Below, in pieces: positions 42,864 to 51,480 of a stretch of 64,000 nt of DNA. The notes beneath the pieces were generated by a model that worked only from the letters and a program-made list of their open reading frames with translations, ran no database searches and was not told the origin of the DNA. The stretch comes from Candidatus Leptovillus gracilis (GTDB lineage Bacteria; Chloroflexota; Anaerolineae; Promineifilales; Promineifilaceae). Position numbers and translations under genes: made by a program. Location of the stretch: assembly GCA_016716065.1 (NCBI GenBank), contig JADJXA010000006.1:280686-344685 (forward strand). The letters are read 5' to 3'. Position 1 is the first letter of the stretch; every line of letters begins with the position of its first letter.

Positions 42864-44454
42864 AAATCCTTACCCCAGCTTCGTCATATACCAGGCGGCC
42901 AGGAGGGATAACGGCCGTTTCCGCCAACGCCTGTTCATAGATACCGGCATAAACCAGCGTGATCCCCCACTCAGCCAGGAATTGCTCCCGCCAAACGGCC
43001 GTTGTCTCCGGCTGCCAAAACGTCTCCACCAGGGCCAACTTCTCCGCCATGTCCAACGTCAGATAGCTCTGTCCCAAGAAAACCCGCGCTGGCGCTTGCC
43101 CTGGCAAATAATTGCCCACCGGGTAATGGGCCAGCACCAGATCGTCAGTGGAGGTGTGCGCCGCCAGCCAGCCAACCGCCTGGGCATCGGCTTCCGGCAA
43201 AAAGAGCGGGTAATCTGGCCGGACGGCGGCTGCCTGGGTCAAAAAGAGGGCAGCCAGCAACGTCGAGGGCAGGGTGAGAATGAGGATCAGGCGGCGGATT
43301 GTGTCGTAAGGCGTGGACGATAAACGGGACCAGAAGGATGGGCTACCTCTTTGCCACAACCAGGGCAGAATGACTTGTTCCAATCCGTAAGCCGCCAACG
43401 TGCCCAGCGGTACAACCAAAGCCAGCAAAAAACGGCCGGAATAGGAGACAGGCAGTGCGAGCATGGCGATCTGCACCACGGCCCAGACCAGAACAAGAAT
43501 CTCGCGCTTATCACGCCACCAACGCCACGCGCCGATCAGAGCCATTGGTCCAATAAGCGCCAGCGAGAGCGCCAATCCCAGGATGGATGGCGGGGGGACA
43601 ACGTTGTCTTGCACATGAGTCAACGCCCACAAAGCATCACGATAGGCCCAGAAACCATAGTAAAAGACAAACGGGATCATCGGGCCTAAAACCGTCGCCC
43701 CGCCGAGAAATAGTTTCCAAAAGGGCAGCCGCCGCTGCCCGGCCAGAACCAGCAGATAGACACCAGTGATCAGGCCCAGGGCGGGGACCATGTAGGGGTA
43801 AGTGAGGCCGGTGAGGCAGCCGCAAACGGCCGTTGCCCCCCAAAACCGCTTCTGGCCGCTGCGGGCGGCAGAAAGCAGACACGCCTGGTACAGGATAACC
43901 AACCCCAGGCCCAGAGCAAAGTGAGGCGTAGCCATCAGCGGCATCATCACCCCCCATTCGCTTACGCCTAATTCCGGGATTTGCTTCAACGGGGCGCCGG
44001 TGATGGCCGCCAACCAGCCCAGGCCGCCGCCAAAGACGGCCAGAAACCAGGCGGTAGCCTGCCAGCGCGGTTGGCCGGGCAAGGCAGCGCGCACCCAGGC
44101 CAGCAGCGCCAGCAGCATGAACAGCGATGAAAGCAGGCGCGCTCCATGGAACCAGAGCAGCGCTTCGCCGCCCAATCGCGCCGACAGATGACCGAGCAGC
44201 AAATAAAAGGAATACATAAATTTTGGCCCGATAGCTTCTGGCGAAAATTGGAAAGCGAAAAGCCACTGCCCTTCCCGGCCCTGACGTATGGCCGACAGAT
44301 AGACGCTGGTATCGTCTGGGTTGATGAGCGTGGCGGTGAAAACCTGGCCCGGTGGCGTCGTGGCCGCTACCCACACATAAGGCAGGGTGATGAGCGTGAG
44401 GGCCAGAATCAGCCATACGGAAAGCTGCCGCAGCGTTAGATGAGGTTCATTCAT
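42847..44454 (-). CDS. Polytopic membrane protein, probable glycosyltransferase
   Basis: 535 residues, about ten or more hydrophobic segments and a soluble C-terminal domain ending in GVRIYDVQQ. The first outside loop has LINPDDTSVYLSAIRQG in the position of the GT-C catalytic acid. It belongs with GT-C-like proteins by architecture, not by a firm motif. It overlaps the gene upstream by 4 bp (ATGA) and the one downstream by 17 bp, so all three are one operon. Confidence 0.75.
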   Translation of the reverse strand: MNEPHLTLRQLSVWLILALTLITLPYVWVAATTPPGQVFTATLINPDDTSVYLSAIRQGREGQWLFAFQFSPEAIGPKFMYSFYLLLGHLSARLGGEALLWFHGARLLSSLFMLLALLAWVRAALPGQPRWQATAWFLAVFGGGLGWLAAITGAPLKQIPELGVSEWGVMMPLMATPHFALGLGLVILYQACLLSAARSGQKRFWGATAVCGCLTGLTYPYMVPALGLITGVYLLVLAGQRRLPFWKLFLGGATVLGPMIPFVFYYGFWAYRDALWALTHVQDNVVPPPSILGLALSLALIGPMALIGAWRWWRDKREILVLVWAVVQIAMLALPVSYSGRFLLALVVPLGTLAAYGLEQVILPWLWQRGSPSFWSRLSSTPYDTIRRLILILTLPSTLLAALFLTQAAAVRPDYPLFLPEADAQAVGWLAAHTSTDDLVLAHYPVGNYLPGQAPARVFLGQSYLTLDMAEKLALVETFWQPETTAVWREQFLAEWGITLVYAGIYEQALAETAVIPPGRLVYDEAGVRIYDVQQ

Positions 44455-46490
44455 GGCACAAATTCATAGAGAGTGTACTGGTCTGACCATTGTTGAATGG
44501 GGCGCAGGTAACGGCCGTTGAAAGCCGCCCAGGTTGCCATATCCGTCTCAGTCACCGGATCGAAACCCGCTTCGACGATGAATCTCAGTCCCGCGTCATA
44601 CAGCAGCACGTGGGTCACGCCCGCCTCTTGCCAGACGCGGGCAACCGCTGCGGCATTGTACTCATGGAACTGCGTCAGATGGAGCCAGGTATCCAGGATG
44701 GGGTCTGGCTGGCAAAAGACCTGGCAGCGGTAACTGCGCGCCTCCCATAGGAATTGCACGTGAGCGTCGGGGGGGAGTTGGTTGACGGCCGTTATCGCCT
44801 CATCATATACGCCCAACATGCGCCGCAAATAACGCGCTTCGCTCTCCAATCCCACCACAACCGGCAGGGGGTTCAACCCCCAGAATGCAAGCGTCTGGCT
44901 CACTAGAAGCAGCAGGAGCGTCAGGCTGATAAGCACTCGAACCAGCCAATCCACAGCCAACTGGGGCAGCTTCCAACGCTGTGTGCCAGCCAGGGCCAGA
45001 CCACCCAGTAAGGCAAAAAGCGCAAATGCGGGCAGCAGCAGACGCACTTGCAGCAGCAGCGCCGAGCGGGCAATGCCCCACAGCCAGAAGGCAAAGGCGA
45101 CCCCCGCCCAAAGCAGCAGCCAGGTCGCCCACCGGCGCGTTGGCTGGGAAAACTTCCCCCAAGTGAGTGGCAGCAGAAACAATAGGCCCAGGATAAACGG
45201 GCCGATGGTGCCATCGTAGGAATCTTGCGCCAGGGTGCCATCCAGAATGGTAGCTTCCAGCGGGGCCAGCAGCAAGCTGAGCGGCGCAGTCGCCCACAGC
45301 CCTGTGCCGGGCCGGTTGTACCACCAGGCGCGCCATTCATCCCAAAAAAGCGATTGTGCGCGAAAAAAGGGATAGATGGGATTGCCGGTTGTGAGGTAAT
45401 TCTCGGCCAGCCAGGGCAGCACCAGGAGAATGGCGATGCCGCCGACGGGTAGTAACCGTCCAGCAAAAACCTGGAAGCCTTCTTTCCTGGACCCCCAAAA
45501 TATACCCAGAGTCACAGCGATCGGGGCGGCAACTGCCGTGTACTTCAGCCCGCCGCTAAAACCCAGCATCAGGCCTATGACGATCAGCCAGCCCGTTCGC
45601 CGGGTTTGCCACCAGCCGATGAAGGCGTAGAAAACAGCCGTTGTGTAAAACAGCAGCGTTACGTCTACATAAGGCCAACCCATCAAAGTCAACAGCAAAG
45701 GAGACGATAGCAAGACAGCTGCCGAGAGCCAGGCCGCTTCCGCGCCAAAAAGCTGCCTGGATAGACTGACCAGCAACAGCAGCGCTAACAGCCCATAGCC
45801 AAAATGGAACAACGGCGCAACGCCATCACCCACCAGCAACATGCCCAACGTAAAGTGCATCTGGCCCAATAGCGGGAAACCAAGCTGCGGGATGTTCAGC
45901 GGATGCACAAAGCGTCCGGCCTCGATATACAGCTTTGGCCCGACCAGATGATAGGTCAACGAGTCCCAGGCAACCACCGGCGTCAACGCCATGATGAAGG
46001 TGAAAAGCAAACTCGCTGCGCCATAAACCAGGATCAGCCAATGCAGGCGGTTTTGTGGGCGGGGCCACCCCACCTGACGCAGCAGCAGGAGAGGCTGCCG
46101 CCAACGACGAAACGTGACGCCGCCCAACGCCAGGACGAAAAGCCAGGCTGTCAGGGGGCGGAATAAACCAACAAAACCAAACAGGGAAAAGGCAACCGCC
46201 AATAATCCTAACCCAATCCCCAGGGCCAGGACCAATCGCGCTGCGGCATCCTCTTCGGTTAGACGCAGGCGCCCCAACAGCAGCAAACCGGCGCAGCCAG
46301 CCAGCCAGGTGAGGGCCAGCCAGGTGAGGATGTTGAGAGTAGTTTGGGCAACGGCCGTTATTACCTCCATCTCAAACGGTTTGTGCGCCCAAAAATAGCC
46401 GCCCGCCAGCAGGCCCAACCATAGGAAGGCAAGTAGTCCGGCCAATAATTGCTTGCTGGTTGTAGGCTCTTCTTGTTTCACTCTGCTCAC
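44451..46490 (-). CDS. Large polytopic membrane protein, probable GT39-like glycosyltransferase
   Basis: 679 residues, a dozen or more hydrophobic segments. The loop ALTPVVAWDSLTYHLVGPKLYIEAG has Asp at the GT-C catalytic position. The C-terminal soluble region includes VQFLWEARSYRCQVFCQPD. It overlaps the next gene in ATGA, the usual sign of translational coupling. Confidence 0.78.
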   Translation of the reverse strand: MSRVKQEEPTTSKQLLAGLLAFLWLGLLAGGYFWAHKPFEMEVITAVAQTTLNILTWLALTWLAGCAGLLLLGRLRLTEEDAAARLVLALGIGLGLLAVAFSLFGFVGLFRPLTAWLFVLALGGVTFRRWRQPLLLLRQVGWPRPQNRLHWLILVYGAASLLFTFIMALTPVVAWDSLTYHLVGPKLYIEAGRFVHPLNIPQLGFPLLGQMHFTLGMLLVGDGVAPLFHFGYGLLALLLLVSLSRQLFGAEAAWLSAAVLLSSPLLLTLMGWPYVDVTLLFYTTAVFYAFIGWWQTRRTGWLIVIGLMLGFSGGLKYTAVAAPIAVTLGIFWGSRKEGFQVFAGRLLPVGGIAILLVLPWLAENYLTTGNPIYPFFRAQSLFWDEWRAWWYNRPGTGLWATAPLSLLLAPLEATILDGTLAQDSYDGTIGPFILGLLFLLPLTWGKFSQPTRRWATWLLLWAGVAFAFWLWGIARSALLLQVRLLLPAFALFALLGGLALAGTQRWKLPQLAVDWLVRVLISLTLLLLLVSQTLAFWGLNPLPVVVGLESEARYLRRMLGVYDEAITAVNQLPPDAHVQFLWEARSYRCQVFCQPDPILDTWLHLTQFHEYNAAAVARVWQEAGVTHVLLYDAGLRFIVEAGFDPVTETDMATWAAFNGRYLRPIQQWSDQYTLYEFVP

Positions 46491-46681
46491 ACCTTTTCTT
46501 ACAGCCTATCGGAAAAGTAAAAATTGATACCCGGATGACACGGATTTAACGGATTTACACGGATTCTCTGGTGATTTGTCTGTGAAAATCCGGCCTATCC
46601 ATTCAATCGGTGTACCTACTCTTGAGATCTCCGACAGCCTGTTGGCCTTCCAATTCGCCCAATTTAAGAATTGGCCGATTG
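46491..46681. other. Intergenic spacer with ACGGATT-type units
   Basis: Holds GACACGGATTTAACGGATTT-like short repeats at about 46535-46565 and part of an inverted copy (GAAAATCCGG). No gene seen. Confidence 0.5.
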
Positions 46682-47533
46682 TCAAAACCCGAGAAGCAAA
46701 CTAAGAACAATTATCCAAAGACCTAAAACGGCCGCAATCATTTCCGCCGGCAAGGTCATCAAAGCGGCCAACGCCCCTGCCCAGGCATGAAGCAGCACAT
46801 AAGGCGAAAGGCAAGGCGCGGCCGCCATAGCAAACTCTTTACGGCGCAAGCGCATGGCCGCAACCAACAGCGCTAACCCAACAGGTATCGAAAGCGGCCA
46901 GGCGCTGGCGTTCCACCATTGGTCAATCTCTTGCTGCCAACGCAAAGGCCACAAACCAAAAAGAAGAAATGAAGCCAGCCAGGCCATTGCCACCGGTGTA
47001 AATGTCTTGGCAACCGCAAGCAATTTGCCTTCGCGCCACGCCTCAACCAGCCAAAAAAGAGCCACCCCAGCCCCCATTTGCGGCTTGATGCTGAGAAACA
47101 GCAGCCCCACAGGCGGCGGCAAAACAAATCCCAACAACACCAAAGAGTCCTCGTTGCCATTGAGCAAAGAATGCAGTACCGGCGGAGACAACAGAAAAAA
47201 GAGCATGGTTGTCGCCGACGCACCCAAGCGATACGCGGCATAAACAAATGCTCCCAGGCTCAATACGAAGAACAGCGCCCGCCCCACATGCTCTGGCAGT
47301 AAGGCCAACGGTAACATCGGCAGCAGCGCCCATGGCGGGCTGGGAAAACCTTCTACCGTGTAAGGAGAACGGCCGTGCAGCAGCTCTTGGGCGGCCGGGC
47401 GGAAATAGAGATGCCAATCAACAGCCGGTGGCAGCCACGCTGCCAACAAAAATACCAGAACCAGCGCGAGCAGACCTGTGAGCATTATCAATAAGATTAC
47501 TTGCCAATGCGTTCGATTTTTGGAGGTGGTCAT
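46682..47533 (-). CDS. GT87/DUF2029-like membrane glycosyltransferase
   Basis: 283 residues, eight or so hydrophobic segments. The start and first loop (DWHLYFRPAAQELLHGRSPY) match the pattern of DUF2029 polyprenyl-phosphate mannosyl/arabinosyltransferases with an Asp before the loop. LFLSIKPQMGAGVALFW matches the family KPQ motif. It is shorter than many members. First of the four co-directional glycosyltransferase genes, with a 190-bp gap to the next. Confidence 0.8.
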   Translation of the reverse strand: MTTSKNRTHWQVILLIMLTGLLALVLVFLLAAWLPPAVDWHLYFRPAAQELLHGRSPYTVEGFPSPPWALLPMLPLALLPEHVGRALFFVLSLGAFVYAAYRLGASATTMLFFLLSPPVLHSLLNGNEDSLVLLGFVLPPPVGLLFLSIKPQMGAGVALFWLVEAWREGKLLAVAKTFTPVAMAWLASFLLFGLWPLRWQQEIDQWWNASAWPLSIPVGLALLVAAMRLRRKEFAMAAAPCLSPYVLLHAWAGALAALMTLPAEMIAAVLGLWIIVLSLLLGF

Positions 47534-47731
47534 CGCATTATTATCTATCGCGCTTCGGTTGGCAGCCCATCATTGAGGTTTGCCAGCTCGTCAACAAACT
47601 ATCAAACCAACAAACAAACTTCTCAGACAGGCTTCATTGTTCCCCAAGTTTAACAATCATCCGACTTGCCCGCATTTACCCATTGGTCCCAAAGAACTGC
47701 TTGCAATTGACCCGGTTTTGTTGTATTATTT

Positions 47732-47749
47732 CAACAATAGGTATTGTTG
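47732..47749. promoter_or_regulatory. Inverted repeat upstream of minC
   Basis: CAACAAT-AGGT-ATTGTTG, a perfect 7-4-7 repeat, with another TTGTTG half-site at 47718-47723. It lies 54 bp before the minC start in an AT-rich region that probably holds the min promoter. Confidence 0.5.
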
Positions 47750-47805
47750 TAATATCCCGCACTGGTTTAATCCGCAGCACAACAGACAACAAGTTCGATG
47801 ACATG

Positions 47806-48519
47806 ATGACCCAAACAGACCAATTCATCCGCATTCGCGGCGGCCGCGATGGCCTGCTCATCGCCCTGAATCCAGGCCCATTTGCCGATCTGCACGCGCA
47901 GCTGGCCGATGAATTGGCGCAAAAACACAGCTTTTTCCAGGGCAGCCAGGTGACGCTGGATGTGGGCGCGCTGCCACTGCGCCGGGAACAGTTGGCCGAT
48001 TTGCAGGCGTTGTTCGCCGCCCACAACCTGGAGTTGTGGACGGTATTGGCCGAAAGCGACCTGACCAAAGAAGCCGCGCAGGCCCTGAACCTGGCGACGC
48101 GGGTGGCCGGCAGCCAGACCGATTTAGATGGACGGCCGTTAACCCACCCTACCCTCACCCAGGCTGACAAAACCAAACCTCCGGCTGCCAACGGCCTCAT
48201 CCTCAAAGAAACCCTGCGCTCCGGCCGTTCTATCTACCACGAAGGGCATGTCGTCGTCATTGGCGACGTGAATCCGGGCGCGGAAATCATTGCCGCCGGG
48301 GATGTGGTGGTGTGGGGGCGGGCGCGGGGGTTGGTCCATGCCGGGGCGTTGGGCGATGACACGGCCGTTATCTGTGCCCTCGTCCTCACCCCCACCCAAC
48401 TGCGCATCGCCGACCAGATCGCCATCCCGCCGGCCGCCGCCCCAGACAAACTGCTGCCGGAAAAAGCCTCTATCCGCGACGGACAAATCATCGCCGAACC
48501 CTGGCCGTATAAGAGTTGA
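47806..48519 (+). CDS. minC: Septum site-determining protein MinC
   Basis: 237 residues from the ATG at 47806; 47803 is an adjacent alternative. N-terminal MinC_N domain (about 5-100) and the C-terminal beta-helix from about 130, with RSIYHEGHVVVIGDVNPGAE and the usual GDVVVWGRARGLVHAGA. MinC with MinD blocks FtsZ assembly near the poles. minD and minE follow. Confidence 0.95.
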   Translation: MTQTDQFIRIRGGRDGLLIALNPGPFADLHAQLADELAQKHSFFQGSQVTLDVGALPLRREQLADLQALFAAHNLELWTVLAESDLTKEAAQALNLATRVAGSQTDLDGRPLTHPTLTQADKTKPPAANGLILKETLRSGRSIYHEGHVVVIGDVNPGAEIIAAGDVVVWGRARGLVHAGALGDDTAVICALVLTPTQLRIADQIAIPPAAAPDKLLPEKASIRDGQIIAEPWPYKS

Positions 48520-48555
48520 CAGTTGACAGTCAAGTGTCAAAACAAGGAAAAGATT

Positions 48556-49363
48556 ATGAGCGCAAAAGTAATCACTGTAACTTCCGGCAAAGGTGGGGTG
48601 GGCAAAACCACCGTCACCGCCAATATCGCCGCCGCCCTTGGCCATGTTGGGCAAAAAAGTCGTCGCCCTGGACGCCGACATCGGCCTGCGTAACCTCGAC
48701 GTAGTGATGGGGCTGGAGAACCGCATCGTCTACGACCTGGTAGACGTGGTGGAAGGGCGCTGTCGCCTGCGTCAGGCGATGATCAAAGACAAACGCCAGC
48801 CAGAGCTGTACCTCATTCCCGCCGCCCAAACCCGCGACAAAATGGCAGTCAGCCCATCGGACATGATTCTGGTGTGCGACCAACTGCGCAAAGAGATGGA
48901 TTACATCATCGTGGATTCACCGGCCGGAATCGAGCGCGGCTTTCGCAACGCCATCGCCCCGGCCGACCAGGTACTCATCGTCACCAACCCGGAAGTATCG
49001 GCCGTGCGCGACGCTGACCGCATCATTGGCCTGGTGGACGCCGAAGAAAAAGGGCCGGCCAAACTAATCATCAACCGCCTGAAGCCGGCCATGATCGCCC
49101 GCGGCGACATGCTCTCCATCGAAGATGTTTTGGACATTCTGGCGATTGAGTTGATCGGCGTTATCCCCGAAGATGAATCCATTTTGGTGTCCAGCAACCA
49201 GGGCACACCGCTGGCAATGAGCAGCGCCAATGGGCTGAGCGCGGCGCAGGCATTCCGCAACGTGGCGCAGCGGCTGGATGGGGCCAGCGTGCCGCTGCTG
49301 GACCTGACGTACAAAGCTGGTTTTATGGAACGTCTGCGTGAATGGTTGGCAGGAGCCAATTAA
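48556..49363 (+). CDS. minD: Septum site-determining ATPase MinD, interrupted by one extra base
   Basis: Membrane-cycling ATPase that recruits MinC. Starts at the ATG 48556 after AAGGAAAAG, with deviant Walker A SGKGGVGKTT. After 27 codons the frame shifts: GCCCTTGGCCATG (TT at 48638-48639) should read GCCCTGGCCATG to give AALAMLGKKVVALDAD. With one T removed the protein is a normal 268 residues (DIGLRNLDVVMGLENR, DSPAGIERGF) to the C-terminal amphipathic helix MERLREWLAG. A true frameshift would abolish Min function, so a sequence error is likelier. Confidence 0.9.
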
Positions 49364-49407
49364 CGCCGCCCAGGTGAAATTCCCGGTGGAATGAAGGAGA
49401 ACAAACC

Positions 49408-49671
49408 ATGAGCTGGATTGACCGGTTATTCGGCCAAAAAGAGAAAAGCGGCGCAGTCGCCAAGCAGCGCCTACAAATGGTTCTGATCCACGACCGCAGC
49501 GACGTTTCGCCGGGCGTGCTGGAGCAGATTAAGGATGACATTATTGAGGTCATCGCCAGACGGTTGTCTATTGACACAGAACACGTGGAGATCAGTTTGA
49601 CCCAAGATGGGCGGGAGAGTTGTCTGGTGGCGGAGATTCCTTTGCTGGCAAACGGCCGTACCCGCGCCTGA
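49408..49671 (+). CDS. minE: Cell division topological specificity factor MinE
   Basis: 87 residues. The MinD-binding N-terminus (SWIDRLFGQKEKSGAVAKQRLQ) and dimerisation part (IKDDIIEVIARRLSIDTEHVEI) are clear. MinE stimulates MinD ATPase and sets the division plane. The ATG is preceded by AAGGAG. The tail LANGRTRA carries an ACGGCCGT octamer reading NGR. Confidence 0.95.
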   Translation: MSWIDRLFGQKEKSGAVAKQRLQMVLIHDRSDVSPGVLEQIKDDIIEVIARRLSIDTEHVEISLTQDGRESCLVAEIPLLANGRTRA

Positions 49672-49680
49672 GGTTTTTCA

Positions 49681-49714
49681 GACCGGACAGGTTTGCACAA
49701 ACCTGTCCGGTCTT
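49681..49714 (+). terminator. Hairpin after minE, ACAGGTTT family
   Basis: GACCGGACAGGTTT (49681-49694) pairs perfectly with AAACCTGTCCGGTC (49699-49712) around GCAC. Only two T follow. Same family as the hairpin at 12974. Confidence 0.75.
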
Positions 49715-49726
49715 GACAAATGCGAA

Positions 49727-49760
49727 AGAGCCGAAGGGTTTTCTGCAACCCTTCGGCTCT
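49727..49760 (-). terminator. Terminator of the alpha-oxoamine synthase gene
   Basis: AGAGCCGAAGGGTT pairs perfectly with AACCCTTCGGCTCT around a six-base loop. On the minus strand it is followed by TTTC, three bases past the gene's stop. Confidence 0.8.
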
Positions 49761-49763
49761 GCC

Positions 49764-50981
49764 TTAAATAATCCCCAACTTCTTACCACCTTCGATAATC
49801 ACATCGGCGCAGTAATCAATGTCTTCCAGTGTGTGGGCGGCGGAAATGCACGCCCGCAGCCGCGCCAGACCTTCCGGCACAACCGGGGCCACAATCGCCT
49901 GCACAAAAATGCCGTTGTCGCGGCAATATCGCGCCAGTTTTGCCGCCGATTCGGTCGCGCCACAGACAACCGGCACAATCGCCGTTTCGGTGTAAAGCAA
50001 GTTATACCCCGCCTCTTTGAGCTTATCGGCAAAGCGCAGGTAGTTGTTCTGAATTTTCTGCACCCGCCACGGTTCTTCTTCAATGACATCGAAGGCCGTT
50101 TTGGCCGCCGCCGCCGAAGCCGGGGGCACGGCTGCCGAGAAGATAAAGGCCCGCGCTTCGTGCTTCAGGAAGTTGATCAGATCATGGTTGCCGGCCACGT
50201 AGCCACCGGCGCTGGGGATGGTTTTGCTGAGGGTTCCCATCTTGATGTCAATGGTGTCGGCCGGCAGCCCAAAATGCTCTTCAATGCCATGGCCGGTTGC
50301 ACCAATCACGCCCACCGAATGGGCTTCGTCAATCATCAGGTAGGCGCCGTACTTTTTGCATAGGCGCGAGACTTCCGGCAGGTTGATGATGTCGCCATCC
50401 ATGCTGAACACGGCGTCGGCAATCACCAGGAGACGGCCGTTCTTTTCTGCCTGTTGTAAGCGCAGTTCCAGGTGTTCCATGTCGTTGTGGCGAAAACGAA
50501 CGAACTTGGCCATCGAGAGCAGACAGCCATCCACAATGCTGGCGTGGTTCAGCTTATCGCAGATAACGGTGTCCCCTTTGCGCAGCAGGCTGGAAATGGT
50601 GGCCAGGTTGGTGACGTAGCCGCTGGACATGGTGATGGCGGCGTCGGCCTGCTTAAATTCGGCGATGCGGGTTTCCAGCTCATTGTGCAATTTAAGTGAG
50701 CCGGACAGCAGGCGCACACCGTAGGTTCCCGTGCCGTAGTGGTCAACAGCCGCTTTGGCCGCCGCGTTAATTTTAGGATGACCAATCAGGCCCAGGTAAG
50801 AATACCCGCCGAGCATGATCATTTCACCATGGTTAATCACGTTGACACGGCCGTTTGGTAATAATTCCTGGGTCGCTTCCAAATAAAAATAAAGGCCCTC
50901 TTCCTTATAATGTTCCACATCCCAGAGCATCTCTGGCGTCAAAGCCAGTCTGTCCGCAGGTTCTGTTGTATTCATCCTCAT
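49764..50981 (-). CDS. Alpha-oxoamine synthase family (Kbl/BioF/SPT-like)
   Basis: 405 residues, PLP-dependent, condensing an amino acid with an acyl-CoA. Marks are GGYSYLGLIGHP near 58, the MSSGYVTNLATISSLL loop, IDEAHSVGVIGATGHG, and the PLP lysine in GTLSKTIPSAGGY near 240. The family comprises glycine C-acetyltransferase, 8-amino-7-oxononanoate synthase and serine palmitoyltransferase; I cannot choose between them from motifs alone. No biotin or threonine genes are nearby, which leaves a lipid role open. ATG 50975 is an alternative start. Confidence 0.88.
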   Translation of the reverse strand: MRMNTTEPADRLALTPEMLWDVEHYKEEGLYFYLEATQELLPNGRVNVINHGEMIMLGGYSYLGLIGHPKINAAAKAAVDHYGTGTYGVRLLSGSLKLHNELETRIAEFKQADAAITMSSGYVTNLATISSLLRKGDTVICDKLNHASIVDGCLLSMAKFVRFRHNDMEHLELRLQQAEKNGRLLVIADAVFSMDGDIINLPEVSRLCKKYGAYLMIDEAHSVGVIGATGHGIEEHFGLPADTIDIKMGTLSKTIPSAGGYVAGNHDLINFLKHEARAFIFSAAVPPASAAAAKTAFDVIEEEPWRVQKIQNNYLRFADKLKEAGYNLLYTETAIVPVVCGATESAAKLARYCRDNGIFVQAIVAPVVPEGLARLRACISAAHTLEDIDYCADVIIEGGKKLGII

Positions 50982-51414
50982 CTCCTAACGTATGATTTCG
51001 CTATGGGTGTATTTCATTTCAGTCAGAGGGACAGCGGATTAACAGGATGTACGGATTTACTTCTGGACCACGCTGAGGAACGAAAATTCAATCAAGTGCG
51101 GGACTCTTCATTCCCGCGCAGGCGGGAATCCATGTTTTTGCAGGAGTGGGCGCCTGCCTTCGCAGGTATGACGCCCTGAAGTTCCGTAGGCTATTTAATC
51201 TTCGTTCCTTAGCGGCAAATCCTGTAATCAGTGTTCTCCGCCCTATTTTCACAGTTCATTGAAACACACCCTTTTGCTATATTGGGTCTGCAAAAGATTA
51301 AATTCCATCAAGATCCATCCGTTTTCGGGAACTTGTCAGGACTAATCACAAAGTCTAAGCAGTTACCACAGCTAAAGGTAAAGATCGCCCAATTCTATCG
51401 GAAAACCTGACAAT
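50982..51414. other. Long intergenic region with a dispersed repeat
   Basis: Contains the repeat at 51073-51187 and a GCGGATTAACAGGATG-type unit near 51035. The remainder is AT-richer sequence in which I see no gene. Confidence 0.5.
51073..51187. repeat. SFPRRRES-type dispersed repeat, copy 1
   Basis: Begins GGAACGAAAATTCA, holds an ATTCCCGC/GCGGGAAT inverted pair and CATGTTTTTGCAGGAGTG, and ends GAAGTTCCG. The same order of blocks occurs at 63530-63633. Read as protein it gives the well-known spurious SFPRRRESM and PAFAGMT peptides. Not a gene. Confidence 0.8.
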
Positions 51415-51456
51415 AAAAAAGCCCCGTCAGGTTTGGCGATAAAATACCTGCGGGGC
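51415..51456 (-). terminator. Terminator of the polyprenyl synthase gene
   Basis: GCCCCGTCAGGT (51421-51432) pairs with ACCTGCGGGGC (51446-51456) with one bulge. On the minus strand the stem is followed by six T (51415-51420). Confidence 0.88.
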
Positions 51457-51480
51457 GTTTCTTTCCCATTGCGCCACAGT

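Noticed and set aside
48630..48645. Programmed frameshift in minD
   Set aside because: No slippery heptamer, stop codon or stimulatory structure in the right place; a single extra T explains it better.
51027..51179. Small gene ending in SFPRRRES and PAFAGMT-like peptides
   Set aside because: These peptides are the known translation of a non-coding dispersed repeat; the same repeat is found at 63.5 kb in another context.
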